Position numbers and translations under genes: made by a program. Below the pieces are notes generated by a model. It ran no database searches and was not told where the DNA came from. It worked only from the letters and a program-made list of their open reading frames with translations. A stretch of 64,000 bases of DNA from Hyperoplus lanceolatus (Eukaryota > Chordata > Actinopteri > Uranoscopiformes > Ammodytidae), in assembly GCA_026929865.2 (NCBI GenBank), contig CM049409.1:15970452-16034451 (forward strand), in the 5' to 3' direction. Positions 1 through 16,240 of this stretch are shown in pieces. The stretch's first letter is position 1. Each line of letters opens with the position of its first letter.

Positions 1-875
1 TATGTTTGGTACATATGATGATCCGTATGTGTTCAGCTGGTTTTAATGGCAGGAGCAGACCTTTCTGACAGCTTGTCTCAACATTGTGTTGGCCACAGAT
101 GGGAGAGACAAAGGACAAACAGCAGGGGAGGGTCTACATGAAAAAGATAAAAGAAAAACACTGGATTTGATTTTCTGTTGTCATTGGCTGTGTTAAACCT
201 TGAAGAACACTGAAATGGAACAGATTGTTAGGAAGCTCTCTCCCTGTAATCTCCTTCCAGCCTCACTCTGTATTAGAATACATCCTTTCTTCCCGTTGTT
301 GCTTTTATTTATTTTGTATCACAAAGCTTATTTTCTTCTTACTAAATGTACTTTCTCTTTGTATGATTATTTGCGTATTTTTTTTAAATTATTATTTATT
401 TATCTTTGCACAAAAACATTGTCCGATTTAAGCCCCAATAAAGAGCCTCTGCTTTTTGATATGACAGTACAGTAGCTCAGTGATTTACGGAAGAGGATTA
501 GGGCCACACATAAAAAAGAATATTGATGACTTTAACCTCTTCCGTAGTGACTGCATGTGGGCACAATGAAAGAAGTTTAAAAAAATAAAGTATACTCACT
601 CATTGCCGTTAAAAAAGAGCCTAATACCACTTACATTCCTCCTGCTGTTTTAAATAAAAAGTCAAATGTTTCCCCCTCAGCAGGGGTTGTACTGTTAATC
701 CAGTTATAAAGGTAATTCTGAGATGATGTTCATGAACATTACTTAGGGCACACATTAGATAACCTAAAGTTCTCTAGATGTTGCAAATTCTGTATATTGC
801 GTACCTCAATAATTGTATTTAGCGTGTAAAACAGCAGTCTACTTCAAAGTCATGATTTGAACAAACATCATCAAG
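1..875. other. Unique AT-rich sequence, no gene seen
   Basis: The stretch is AT-rich with short homopolymer runs. The small open frames at its start have no recognisable domain and no coding-like composition. The only structured part is the short hairpin remnant at 486-546. Confidence 0.6.
486..546. repeat. Short inverted repeat, probable MITE remnant
   Basis: An 11-bp arm at 486-496 (TACGGAAGAGG) is repeated in inverted form at 536-546. The bases AAGAGGATTAGGGCCACACA just inside the left arm recur, reverse-complemented and with one difference or fewer, inside the TTAA MITE at about 41478-41500. This suggests a decayed piece of a related family. No target duplication was identified. Confidence 0.4.
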
Positions 876-879
876 TTAA

Positions 880-2192
880 AGGGATAGTTTGGAATTTTGG
901 ACATAGGGCCTGATTCCCAAGTTAGCCTAAGTGTTCTTTATCATTGGAAACAGTTTTCAACACATTTCATTCAGTCCTTCTAGTTGCAGAGTTTGCTCGT
1001 GCTAGGCTAGCGCACATGATTGGGGTCTAATTAGCCTGCTACTAAAACAACCTTACCCACTCCACAGTACACCCGAGCCAATCAATTATAATGCCAGACT
1101 ATAGATGTAAATGCCTGTGTTCATAGAATAATGTTAGAAATAAAACCAACCTTTTATTGCATTTTGAGGGGCTTGCTGTGTCTCAGCAGCAGCGTTATAT
1201 TCCTGGTAGTAGGCTTCGGTAGCGGCGGACTGATATTACCTAGGTTACAGGCTCTATAATAGTTTGTTTATCTGCCGCTGTCATTGCTACAGACGCAGAG
1301 TACAGTGCACGAAGGAATTTTATTAGCCTATTCAATTAACAAGATATGGCCACGTTTGGAGGACTTAGCGATGCGTCCGCTTTTGAAGACGATTATGATG
1401 AATTTGTTGTATCCAACACTAATCTCCACTAACGTTGTCATCAATCTGTCAGTAGGCTAACAATAACATCATGAAAGGGGCCAGCTTTATTAGCTAGTGT
1501 AGCCTACCAAAAGTTATTACCTGTTCATCAGTGGCTGTTGTTGCATCTGAAAAGACGGATGGCACTGCTTTCGTTTTCAGTGATTTATTGCTCTTTAGAT
1601 TGCGGGGGTTTCTCGAAGTTGTCCGGTCTGAAATTATCGTTACAAATACTCCGTTTGCGAACAGTTTCCACTGGTGTTTTTATGTCCAAACCAGCAGCAA
1701 CAAGCCACTGGAAATTGGTGGAAATAGGGTTTATTTTTACAATTCCTAAATGCACACTGAACCACCGTGTTGCCTAGTCCTTCGTTTCCGCTTCTGTCCC
1801 AAACTGCTCTGTTTACTTTCTGTTGTAGTGATTTGGTTACACAACTAGCCGGAGCAAAGTCAAATTCCGCTGCTGCTGAGAAAGTAGTCCCTCAAAATGC
1901 GATGTTTCATGCGATGCGAGGTTGGTTTTATTTCTAACATTATTCTATCAACACAGACATTTACATCGATAGTCTAGCGTTATAATTGATAAGCCTCGGG
2001 TGTACTGTAGAGTGGATAAGACTGTTTTAGTAGCAGGCTAATTAGACCCCAATCCCGTGCGCTAGCCTAGCACGAGCAAACTCTGCAACTAGAAGGACTG
2101 AATGAAATGTGTTGAAAACTGTCTCCAATGATAAAGAACACTTAGGCTAACTTGGGAATCAGGCCCTATGTCCAAAATTCCAAACTATCCCT
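880..2192. mobile_element. TTAA-flanked DNA transposon with very long (~300 bp) terminal inverted repeats
   Basis: The left end (880, AGGGATAGTTTGGAATTTTG) and the right end (2192, reverse complement) match almost perfectly, and the inverted match continues with small indels for about 300 bp (880 to about 1170, and about 1890 to 2192). TTAA flanks both ends (876-879 and 2193-2196), the target signature of the piggyBac, Kolobok and Sola3 superfamilies. The unique centre (about 1200-1880) has no transposase, only a 28-codon acidic ORF at 1346-1432. It is most likely a non-autonomous element of about 1.3 kb; the superfamily is not assigned. Confidence 0.82.
1346..1432 (+). other. Small acidic ORF (28 aa) inside the 880-2192 transposon
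   Basis: A complete ATG-to-TAA frame begins MATFGGLSDASAF and continues with a run rich in Asp, Glu and Tyr. It lies just inside the left inverted repeat, where an autonomous relative could have its first coding exon. No splice donor follows before the stop and no domain is recognised. It may be a remnant of a transposon gene's amino terminus or a chance frame. Confidence 0.2.
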
Positions 2193-2196
2193 TTAA

Positions 2197-3447
2197 TACT
2201 CTTATGGTGACATGATGATCCTGTTAGGCGTGTAGGTCCCAAAAAAGAGTTGGAAACAGACAGTGGCTTGTGTGTTATGGTTAGGCAACAGAAAGCAAGG
2301 ATTAAACCTCTGACACGGTAATGCAGGGAGGGATAAAACAGCAATTCATTGTGTTTTTTGAAAACATTGTCAACCCCTCATTGCCTCAAAGAAGTGAATT
2401 ATTTCTTCTTAATTCCCATTTTTTTTATTGGAAGGACTGGTTAGGTATGCACCTATCCAGAGAAAAGTAACTGGTTTTCACAAGTCGTTTACCCCTTACA
2501 TGTTTGCTTCAGTGCAGGTAGCTTCTGTTTTCTAGAAACAGCTGGCTCCACATGTGTAGGATGATTTGAGCCATCGGATCATATGTGTGGCTGGAGAACC
2601 AAAGCAATGAGCTGAAATAGGCTACTGGACAGAATGTTTATCGGTGGGTAAGGCATAACCAGCAACCTTAAACATGACTTGACATATCATTAAACATGAC
2701 ATTGTATACATGTTATTATCAAATACACTGCCTTGAATCAGAATCTGGATTGCTACTAGATACATACCACCTGTTGCATCCTCTGTGGGGAGTTTCAGCT
2801 AATGCATTATTTAGTTAATGAGCTGTTACACAGTCATGGATGTGTCCTCATTGAGTATTTAGCAATATTTTCAGATGCTGGGCAGGAACAATCCACCGTA
2901 ACAACATCTAAAATGTATGTGTAAAATGAATCAGTGTTATCTCTTCAGTGTGAAACCAAGCAGTATTTCAGTTGTTCTTTTTTTTAGGCTACGAGTGAGT
3001 GAGCAAACATTAGCACTCTCTTCACAGGTGCTGTTCAACACACATGCATGCACACAAGGCTCGTCTGGTATGTGTGCAGAGGCGTTTTACAAAGACTTGA
3101 TTCTGTGATTTGCAAGGTAATTTGACAGCAGCTGCCTGAGTCGTGACTTAATCTCCATGCACTATGAATAAACACACCTCACACACTCACATTCACTCAG
3201 ACACAGACGAAGACACACAAACTTCTATAGACACACATAAAAGGTGTCACGACATGTACACTGACACTGCATACAACCACGCTCCCAGTATATAAAGACT
3301 GAAGAAAGCAAATCACAGACATTATCTAGTCTTGCAGGGTTATACACATACCATGCAGACACACAAACGCACACCTTAACCCATGCAAACATAGTTGAGC
3401 CATGGAACAGTAACAAGCAGTTTTGGCTGTGGTACATACCCCTATTT
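2197..3447. other. Unique sequence, no gene seen
   Basis: AT-rich DNA with scattered CA-rich words (3170-3260, 3335-3375). No repeat boundaries, RNA gene or convincing reading frame was found. Confidence 0.55.
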
Positions 3448-3798
3448 AAAGGCTTATTAGTTATACATTTCCTTAAAAAAACAAAGTAGAGTGTACATAC
3501 CTAAGAATAATCCCTCTCAATGATCACTTATGCCCCACTAGAATGTGTGGTGGTGTGTGTTATCTGCAGAGTCTGCAAAGTAGCTGGGGTTGAGCAAAGT
3601 CTGAATCTTGTCTTGACTAAACACAACCAAAAAATGTCTATATGCCTATACCTATATGCAAAATACAGCCATAATACAGCCAGAGGAGGGGTCTCTTCAG
3701 ATATATACGTTATGGGGCATAAGTGATCATTAAGAGGGATTATTACTGAATGACTCTTTCTTTTCTTTTTCAAGGACATGTCTACCTAGTAAGCCTTT
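3448..3798. mobile_element. MITE with ~95-bp terminal inverted repeats
   Basis: The left end (AAAGGCTTATTAG from 3448) and right end (CTAGTAAGCCTTT to 3798) are inverted copies. The match continues inward for about 95 bp and includes an almost perfect inner block (AATAATCCCTCTCAATGATC at about 3508, inverted at about 3728-3748). The total is about 351 bp with no coding capacity. No clear target duplication can be read: the left flank is TTT and the right flank is ACA. Confidence 0.72.
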
Positions 3799-3908
3799 AC
3801 ATTGAGGTATGTAAAACCAGGCTGGACCAAGGCTAAACAAACAAACAAACAAGCACAACAACATATACTGTATATATATATATGCTCATAATGTTTTTGG
3901 GCTAGTAT

Positions 3909-5937
<2,029 letters not shown>

Positions 5938-5941
5938 TTAA

Positions 5942-6818
5942 AGCGGCTACGAGTAACATTTAAATATCTTTTAAACAGCCTCATGTTTCCTCTGATAATC
6001 ATAAATTACCTTTAACAGCAAACGAGACCATCAGTGCAAAGAAAGACGTTTTTAAATAGTTTTTATTACTGCATTTGGTCTGGTCGCACACCCAGTCCGA
6101 TTTTCGGTTCGCTCGTGCAGGCTCTATGGTCACATATCCATATTGGTCGCAGATTTCAGTGTGGCGCTGCAACGCCATTTGAGAAGCCTATCCCTCCAGG
6201 TGAGGGAAGGGGAGCGGGAGCCTTGTTTGATACAGTTATTTGTCGTCATAATGACTGATAACGGGGCTGAACCATCACAGAAAAAAAAAGAAAGCAACGT
6301 GTATACAATTTCACGAGAGCGAAACTAGACTGCAGTGTTTACTCCTAAATGAATGAGCGGTTGGTACTAACACAAAGTTTGCTTTGCTTCACCATCATCA
6401 GATAACCATTATCTGAAATAGTAATTATTTACAACAACATAAACACATTACCTCATCGTGATCCATACTAACTGCCGTCTATCGTTCATTCGCTTTCTGT
6501 GAGGAGTCGGACACGTAGCCTAATCTTTCAGCTCCGTGGGAGAGAGTAGTTAGGTGACACTGCTGTATCAACTCATTGCAATCAGGTGCGTGTGGCAGTG
6601 ACTGGCATTAGTTCATGCAGTGTCAAAACCACTCTCACGGAGCCGAAAAGAGTCCTCACACTTTCAACACACGGACATGCACTATATTGCTCCCTTCTCA
6701 GTTCACACTCACGCGCCTGGCACGCGCTACAAAACAGCTTTGCGACAGCGGGCGTCGTAAAAATACTACTGCTTTTGTCCAAAGGAGACGCCAACGTACC
6801 ATGTTACTCGTAGTGGCT
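5942..6818. mobile_element. TTAA-flanked non-autonomous transposon, copy A (877 bp)
   Basis: The ends are short inverted repeats (AGCGGCTACGAGTAACAT at 5942; the right end reads GTTACTCGTAGTGGCT to 6818). TTAA lies on both sides (5938-5941, 6819-6822). A second copy, closely similar over its whole length and in the same orientation, is at 27763-31296, where it is split by later insertions. Copy A lacks about 60 bp near 6290 that copy B keeps (about 28115-28175). No transposase is encoded. Confidence 0.88.
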
Positions 6819-6822
6819 TTAA

Positions 6823-7509
6823 TACAGTGCTGGGAAATGACAACAATTGACAAGTTAATCCACAAACAAGGAGTAACCCCCGACCATACAATACATTCAG
6901 ATGCACACTGAGACTCTCATGTGAAGGCATGTACAGCCAATCAAGAGATTATTTAAAGAGACACATCCACTCTATCCACAATTTCCCTGTCTATGACGGC
7001 GTATTAGGGCCACTTCGTAGTTCTTCTTCAGATCTCACATAATTGCACATACAATTAGCAAAACCATATGTGCTTATAAAACCTCAAAACATCTTCTAAA
7101 ATGTATGGCATACTCTTTAGTTGTGCTCTATCTCCCTCCTCTCTCCATCTCGCTTTTCCATTCCGTCTTCTTCCCACATCTTTGACCAGTCTATGTTCTC
7201 TGTCTGTTCTCTGTCTGATAGCTCTACCCATTTCTCACCTTTACAGCTTCTCCTCCCTCACTCATTTGTTCCCCCTCTCATGTCATCTCTAACTTTCAGT
7301 CTCTCTTTCATGATCACGTTATGTCTCTCCTCATGTGTCTCTCCGCTGTATAACAGTAATGTTGTGGATTGTCAGAGGCCCATAGAGAACCAATTAAATG
7401 TAGTTTTTTTAAGACTTTGCTGTTGAGGCGCTTTTGCAACATGTGCACTTTTGCTCACACAAAGTGTTTCTGCGGCTATCAATATTAAAATCAGTTCAAG
7501 AAGCTAGCC

Positions 7510-7512
<3 letters not shown>
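6823..7512. other. Unique sequence, no gene seen
   Basis: CT-rich in 7120-7330. Two overlapping Ser/Leu-rich frames here are by-products of the pyrimidine bias. Confidence 0.5.

Positions 7513-7578
<66 letters not shown>
7513..7578. repeat. (GT)n microsatellite, ~66 bp
   Basis: Pure GT dinucleotide run in AT-rich unique DNA. Confidence 0.97.
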
Positions 7579-7580
<2 letters not shown>

Positions 7581-8855
7581 CAGATTAAGCATCTCTGTGA
7601 GGTTTCTTTTGAGGAGTCTGCAGCAGAATCACGCTGATTGGACTGAACAGGTTAACATCGCAGTGGGACTTTTTTTTAATACAAAATATATCAAAGGAAG
7701 TTTGTCATTAATACGTTTGAAGTGTCCATCAGTACATGCATCAGGTGCCCCCTGTTGAAATGTTTAATACAGAATCAGGGTGTGTGAGAGCAGCGGTATT
7801 TCTCAGAATGACCTTTCCATCTATACTATATGTTCTCTTCCCAAACACTATGAAATGTTTTCCTTATTATTTTAGCTATTTTAGCTATTTTCTCAATGTC
7901 TGCCTGGGAGAGTGAAACGGCATATAAAGGGTGAATACATCAGAGACATCATAAAAGATGAATGAAAAATGGACAACTAAGAGGTGCACATAGGTTGGGT
8001 TGGGGTTTTACATAACTAAGGCCATTTATCGATTTCCACACAGCTCTGAGGCCAGAATAGACTTAACACAACCTTTTCTTCTGTGTTTCACTTTGTGGAA
8101 CTCTGCAAGATCTTTTTAAATACTCACTTGACCCCAGAGCTAAACATCTTGTCATATATTACTGGTATTTTATTCTTTCATTCTCATGTATCATGACATT
8201 GTCCATCAACAGGTGCCTCATGATATTCCCCATTACTATCACGTGTTATGATTATATTATAATAATAATACTAATAATACCTGCTATTTGAAAATACAAA
8301 GCCACTCAATTAGTTAATCTTTAATTTTGCAATAGAGGTAAGGATATTTTATTTTTACATTTTTTTTTAATGGTGAAGCCACATAATTGTGACGGTAAAA
8401 GTTTAACAGCGAAGCTCTCCTCTCACAGAAGATGTGTAGCCAGCCTGAGGGGCATTATGAGAGCTTATTTGTCTTATGATGTAGTTCACTGGGCTATTTG
8501 TTAAGGGATGGAACCAATGCAGCCAGCTGTATTTCCCTATTGATAAAAATGAGGAATATATACAGTATAAAAATAAACAAAGAGATAGGATCTATTTTAG
8601 CCAATTATGTGATGTGCAAATATAACTGTTCATAATGAATCAACCTTAACAGTTGGTTTAAATGACATTCTTTACAATAGTTAGAGCATATGGATCTGCT
8701 GTCTGGGAGAAGTTCAGAAGTTTCAGGTAGCTCAATCTGGATTACAAATAGTTCAGCAACATGTCACAATGCTGCCATGTGTTGCTATATAACGTGATTC
8801 ATGCACGTATTCCATGAGTTCACACAGGAACATATACTGTATGTGAGGGAAACAA
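7579..8855. other. Unique AT-rich sequence, no gene seen
   Basis: No repeat boundary, RNA gene or coding frame was recognised. Short ATT and AATAAT words occur around 8250-8280. Confidence 0.55.
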
Positions 8856-8863
8856 CAAGGGGG

Positions 8864-10396
8864 CAGGGGCGGCCTTAACGATCTGGGGTCCCCTTTCAAG
8901 ACCTAGTGTGGGGCCCCCACTTTTTTTTTTTTTTTTAAATACATATTTCTTGTGAATGCTGTGCATGCTTGCCCGCAAAAGGAACACAGATTGTAGAATC
9001 CAGTTGGTTCGTAGACGGTTTATGAGATGATGGGCCACTGGGTGCAGACTCTTAAAGGGCCCCCCCACTCCTACCTATCCAGTCAGGTACACTGACTTTT
9101 CCGCACTTATACAATCAATGGTAAAAACATATTAAGAAAGTTAGTGTTTCGCAAAGGATTTAGGGATACTGTGGGAGGGACCCTGGTTCTTGTTGGGGAG
9201 TCCGGGGGCATCCCTCCCGGAAGAAAATGTGTGCCTTTTGAATTAAAATACATCTATCTGGTACACGTTGACGGGACAATTTAGAGGCTATATCAAATCC
9301 TGAGATGCAGAAGGAACATTATTTTTCCGATTTTTCTTAAGCAGGCAACACTCTTTACTCTGCAACTGTTATTAGAATGCAACTTGAAGTATTTGTGTAA
9401 AAAAACATGTTTTCCAGATTATTCCATTATGTGTAAAACAGTTGATGTCACTATGATGCCAATTTTCATATCAAAATAGCTTTGATGATGTGATGTACAA
9501 GTCAGTAGGCTGTACTACTGAATTACACCTGAAAAAGAGAAATTGGAGAACCAAGGAAAAAGTTGTCTGTTATTTTCATAGAAAATTTTGATTGAAAAAA
9601 TTATTCCACGCTTTTGCATTAGATTGAAGTATTGGAATATGTTAATATATGTGAACAGTCATTGAAAATATATATTATTTTATAGTTTTCAGATAATATA
9701 TCATTTTTTTCACTGTTTAGTTAAATAAATAATTGCAAAGTTGAAAACTCAAAACGCATGGAGTCCATCCGAGTGGACATGTGTAAAACTCTTTGAAATG
9801 TGTGTTTAAAAAAAAAAAGTTATATTTTTTTCTTTTCATGCCTAAAGAAGAATAAAATCACTTGAGAAAAAAATCCAGACTAAGGATGTCATAATTCATG
9901 CATGGTTTTTCTTAAACAGGCAGCACTCTTTACACTGCAACTGTAAAAACAGTAGATTGGTCTGCAGACTCATTATCTATGATAGAGAGACTCATTTCAA
10001 CAGATACAGGGTGGATAGCTACTTTTTATGAACAGTATATAATTTACACATATAAATCTTATTCCTGTATGTGTGTTGGGGCCCTAAAGGCTCATCATGA
10101 AGCCCTTTAGACAGAGCTACTAATGCTGTTTTCTTATGCTTTTGTATAACGCCCCTACTAGTTGAGGGCCCATGATGATTTATTTCCTTATATTAAGGCT
10201 TATTCCTTTTTGGACCCTGTTATTGACATGAGTGACTGAGCTCTTTGACAATGCGACATGCAAAGTTACTATCAGTATCTCTGGCTTAGGGCCCCCCTGA
10301 GGCCCCTGGGCCCGGTAGCGTGCTCAAGAATTATTTATCAAAAAAAAGGGGCCTCATTCAATTGAATGGGTTGAAACATAGCTAAGGCCGCTACAG
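8864..10396. mobile_element. Old hAT-like DNA transposon, non-autonomous (~1.5 kb)
   Basis: The left end CAGGGGCGGCCTTAAC and the inverted right end (GCTAAGGCCGCTACAG) agree at most positions. The flanks CAAGGGGG (8856-8863) and CAAGGAGG (10397-10404) agree at seven of eight bases, as expected for a decayed 8-bp hAT target duplication. Both subterminal regions are rich in GGGGCCC words (8885-8925, 9058-9068, 10078-10090, 10288-10312). A 40-bp segment at about 9330 is repeated directly at about 9905. No transposase frame survives. Confidence 0.65.
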
Positions 10397-10433
10397 CAAG
10401 GAGGTCACCTATTAGCTGAAATAAAAATGTGTA

Positions 10434-10436
<3 letters not shown>

Positions 10437-10506
<70 letters not shown>
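10437..10506. repeat. (CA)n microsatellite, ~70 bp
   Basis: CA run preceded by a short CG-CA transition (GTACGCGCAC). It faces the long GT run at 10846-10982 in inverted arrangement. Confidence 0.96.
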
Positions 10507-13401
<2,895 letters not shown>

Positions 13402-13670
13402 CTCATGGGTAAAGTTTCGCATCAAGGTTGCCCCGCACCAGCAACACATCCACCTGATGGTGACAGATTGCAGCCACCATCCTCTGCTGTTTTCCCCTGC
13501 CAGCATGCTCTGTTGAGGATTTAGCCACTATAGTTGACCCAGTGTTCCTGGAAGTCTCTGAGGGTTGGGTGAGTGTGTTTGTGCTGGCCTCAACAGCAGT
13601 GTGCTGCCGGTCTGACTTGTTTCCTCTTCGGTAAGGTGCAGGTGGGGGCGAACCATCTGCTGGCATCCTG
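13402..13670 (-). CDS. Candidate exon of an unidentified gene (weak)
   Basis: On the minus strand a 17-T pyrimidine tract ends in TAGCAG, a strong acceptor context. An open frame of about 88 codons follows, beginning near RMPADGSPPPAPYRRGN. It is rich in Ser, Thr, Pro and Arg and ends in the ordered stretch MVAAICHHQVDVLLVRGN. The stop (TGA at 13405-13403) is followed one base later by GTAACC, which resembles a splice donor. The other two frames have early stops. I do not recognise the protein. It could be a terminal coding exon, a pseudo-exon, or a chance frame beside a poly-A tract. No polyadenylation signal was seen nearby downstream. Confidence 0.25.
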
Positions 13671-14370
13671 CTAAAAAAAAAAAAAAAAAGAAGCTTATCC
13701 ACTATAGCCGCTGAGCCAATTAGTTGCCTGTTTGTGGAATTTCACATGAAATAGAAAGTGGTTTTGAGTGTGCAGACTCTTCATGTATGAGCTGCTGTGA
13801 AGAAAAAGGGGTTGTTCCGTGTGTTACTGAGTTGTTGTCACTGATTAAGCCCTATAGAGTGTGTGTGTTTTCTGTTAAGACATCACAGACATGCATTTTA
13901 AACAGCATCTTTACAAATTGTGTGTCACATTCCCCTGGGAGGTGTGACTGATTCAATTAGACAATGACACTCTGGTCTGCTGTTTCCCTCGCCTCACCCA
14001 GATGAAATGTTGTGATGGAGATGTGTTTGCATGTCTCTCTGTGTTTGTTAAATTAGTGAACTATGCTAAATGAAGCGACAAATGCCTGTCTCTTCCTGTT
14101 AATCACTCATTGTATCCAAACACTGCAGGCTGTATTTCCTCCAGTAATCCATTGTGTCGCCCTTTTCGGACAAATGGATTCATGTTTTTAACATTTTATT
14201 TGTTTAAACAAACCAAGTGAGGTAAACCCTATTGTCCAGAGACGTGCATATTAAATTTTGATTTAACAGATTTGGTGACCTTTATCATCAGAAACCAATG
14301 TACCTTCAGAAAATGTAAATGAAGTTAATTCTGGAAAGATAGTACTGAGCACTCCAAGCTCACAGATACA
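13671..14370. other. Unique sequence, no gene seen
   Basis: Begins with a 17-bp A run (13673-13689). No repeat boundary or RNA gene was recognised. Confidence 0.5.
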
Positions 14371-14372
14371 TA

Positions 14373-14632
14373 CACTCAACAAAAATATAAACGCACACCT
14401 GTGCACTAATCATGATGTCAGATCAGCATCTTGATGTGGCACACCTGTGAGGTGGAATGGATTATCTCAGCAAAGCAGAAGTGCTCACTATCACACATTT
14501 AGACAGATTTGTGATCAATGTTTGAGAGAAATGGTACAATTGTGTATCTGGAATGAATTTTAGATCTTTAAGTCCATCTCATGAAAAATGGGAGCAAAAA
14601 CAAAAGTGTTGCGTTTATATTTTTGTTGAGTG
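14373..14632. mobile_element. TA-flanked MITE (260 bp)
   Basis: Terminal inverted repeats of about 23 bp (CACTCAACAAAAATATAAAC at the left, its complement at the right) are bounded by TA on both sides (14371-14372 and 14633-14634). The TA duplication suggests a Tc1/mariner-type non-autonomous element, though the CACT terminus would also suit other superfamilies. There is no coding capacity. Confidence 0.82.
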
Positions 14633-14634
14633 TA

Positions 14635-15074
14635 GTTGAATGTTGTCATGCCATTAGTATTTCATAACAATATCAGACAAAGTAAGAGAAGACAGAGCAG
14701 TTTCATACTGGTGGTTAGAGGCCAACAATCATGGTTATATTGTGTGCATATAAGTTAAAAATGACAACGTTTAACACAGGTGTTTGTGTTGAGAAGGTAA
14801 AGCAGGAAATGAGCTACCATGCACAGATGGATGGGAGTAAAAGAAAAGTAATTAATGAATATTAATTCTGTCTCACAGACAAGAATGTGTATTGCTCTTT
14901 GTCTGGCTTACATATATTGCAGTTGCTACACCCACCAAAAAAATACATTCTAATAACAAAGGTATTGCCTTTAATTCAAAATATTGAGTGAGGTGCAATG
15001 TGTCAGGGGCAGAGCTAAGGAAGATAAGAGGAAAAATATTAAAGAAAAGAAAGGGAGAAGATAAAGGGAAGAAA
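14635..15074. other. Unique sequence, no gene seen
   Basis: AT-rich, becoming A/G-rich at 15010-15075 just before the TTAA transposon. Confidence 0.5.
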
Positions 15075-15612
15075 TTAAAGAATTACTCCCCCGGTGGAAC
15101 CATGAAGGTGCATTGAACTCTATGCTCCTATGTAGTATAAATGTGCAACATTTTTTTAAATCAGTTCATCCTAGCCTGAGAAAAGGCAAAAAGAGTGTTT
15201 TTATGGTCTCTCTGGCTGTCTCTGCCTCTAAAGTCAGAAATCCTCCTACTACCACAATGCACTGCGCTCGCAGTCCTCCAAGGCCCCGCCCATATTTCCC
15301 TTGAAGTCTCGTCAATAGCGTCTCGTCTGGACTAATGAGAATAAACAACAACTTCCAAATACAGTTGTGGGCGATACCTCGACAAATACAGACACTATTT
15401 AGATTCCACAATGAATGATTTTTTCTAAAGTATACATAGTTTCCGGTTTCACTGTATAACGGAGGGAAGGAAACGCGCACCTGGCTACGTTTGCTACAGT
15501 TTTCAAGATAGTGTTTCAACATGCCTGCTGCTAGGCCCACAAGCTGCGCACTATCAACAAAACTAATGTAGCCTAGCCTTCAAACCGGACTCTGAAGCTA
15601 AATATTCTGGGC

Positions 15613-15711
15613 ATGAAGAGGACACTGGACGGGAGGGACGTATGCGGACCGGGACCCTGTCCTATAGACTTTTCTAATGCACCACCTCCTGCAGAACACA
15701 CTCGCGTACAG
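15613..15711 (+). other. Exon-like ORF (33 codons) ending at a splice donor
   Basis: An ATG opens 33 codons (start MKRTLDGRDVCGPGPCPIDF) ending at CAG followed by GTAAGA, an almost ideal donor. A candidate next exon begins at 15950 after TTTCAG; its open frame there reads ESDVQSPTQLQPVPKEAAVS, but joining at these exact sites puts the two frames out of phase by one base. The gene is either damaged or the sites are misjudged. No known domain is recognised. It lies wholly inside the 15079-17921 transposon. Confidence 0.3.
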
Positions 15712-15949
15712 GTAAGACTTTCAATCTATTAGACTATATTTCTGTTCACACAGTATGCAATTATAGCTGCTGTCACGGGGTGGGGGGGGATTGCTAAAGT
15801 GTTTCAGAAACAGACTAATGTAACAACCGTTTGTGTGTTTGTAAGGGAACTAAAGAAAAAAAGTTTCATCCGCTCTCATTTTCAGTGAGTGCTCAAAGCT
15901 AACGTTTCACTTATAGTAGCCTAACTTTCGTATTTTATGGTGATTTCAG

Positions 15950-16240
15950 AATCCGATGTACAGTCTCCCACTCAGCTGCAACCAGTGCCCAAGGAGGCTG
16001 CAGTGAGCTTCACAGAGAGGATATCAGACCCCTACCTCCGCAGCATCCCATCTAAGACTCTGCTAATACTATGTCCTCACACCTCTAGACCTATTGTAAA
16101 ATGTTTTGTTCATAGCTCATCCTTTAAATCTTATCTTTATCATGTTTGTATATTGGACATTTTACTTTTAAGAAGTGTCTCATTGTGTGTTACCTGGTTT
16201 CTATAGCATACGATTTTGCTTTGTAAACAATAAAATATCG
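15950..16240 (+). other. Second exon-like segment with polyadenylation signal
   Basis: It starts after the acceptor TGATTTCAG. The open frame runs through FTERISDPYLRSIPSKT and stays open to a TAG near 16206. A CAATAAAAT polyadenylation-like signal follows at about 16217-16226. With 15613-15711 it could be a small two-exon transcription unit of the transposon. No homologue is recognised from sequence alone. Confidence 0.3.

Noticed and set aside
880..2192. hAT assignment for the long-TIR element
   Set aside because: There is no 8-bp or 5-bp duplication; both ends are bounded by TTAA, which hAT elements do not target.
7101..7426. Ser/Leu/Pro-rich frames, also at 34855-35628 and 22303-22685
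   Set aside because: They follow CT-rich low-complexity DNA and show no domain or conserved pattern.
15166..15540. 124-codon minus-strand frame in the 2.8-kb TTAA element
   Set aside because: It spans the repeat's left end, which is shared with a non-coding 301-bp MITE, so coding is unlikely.
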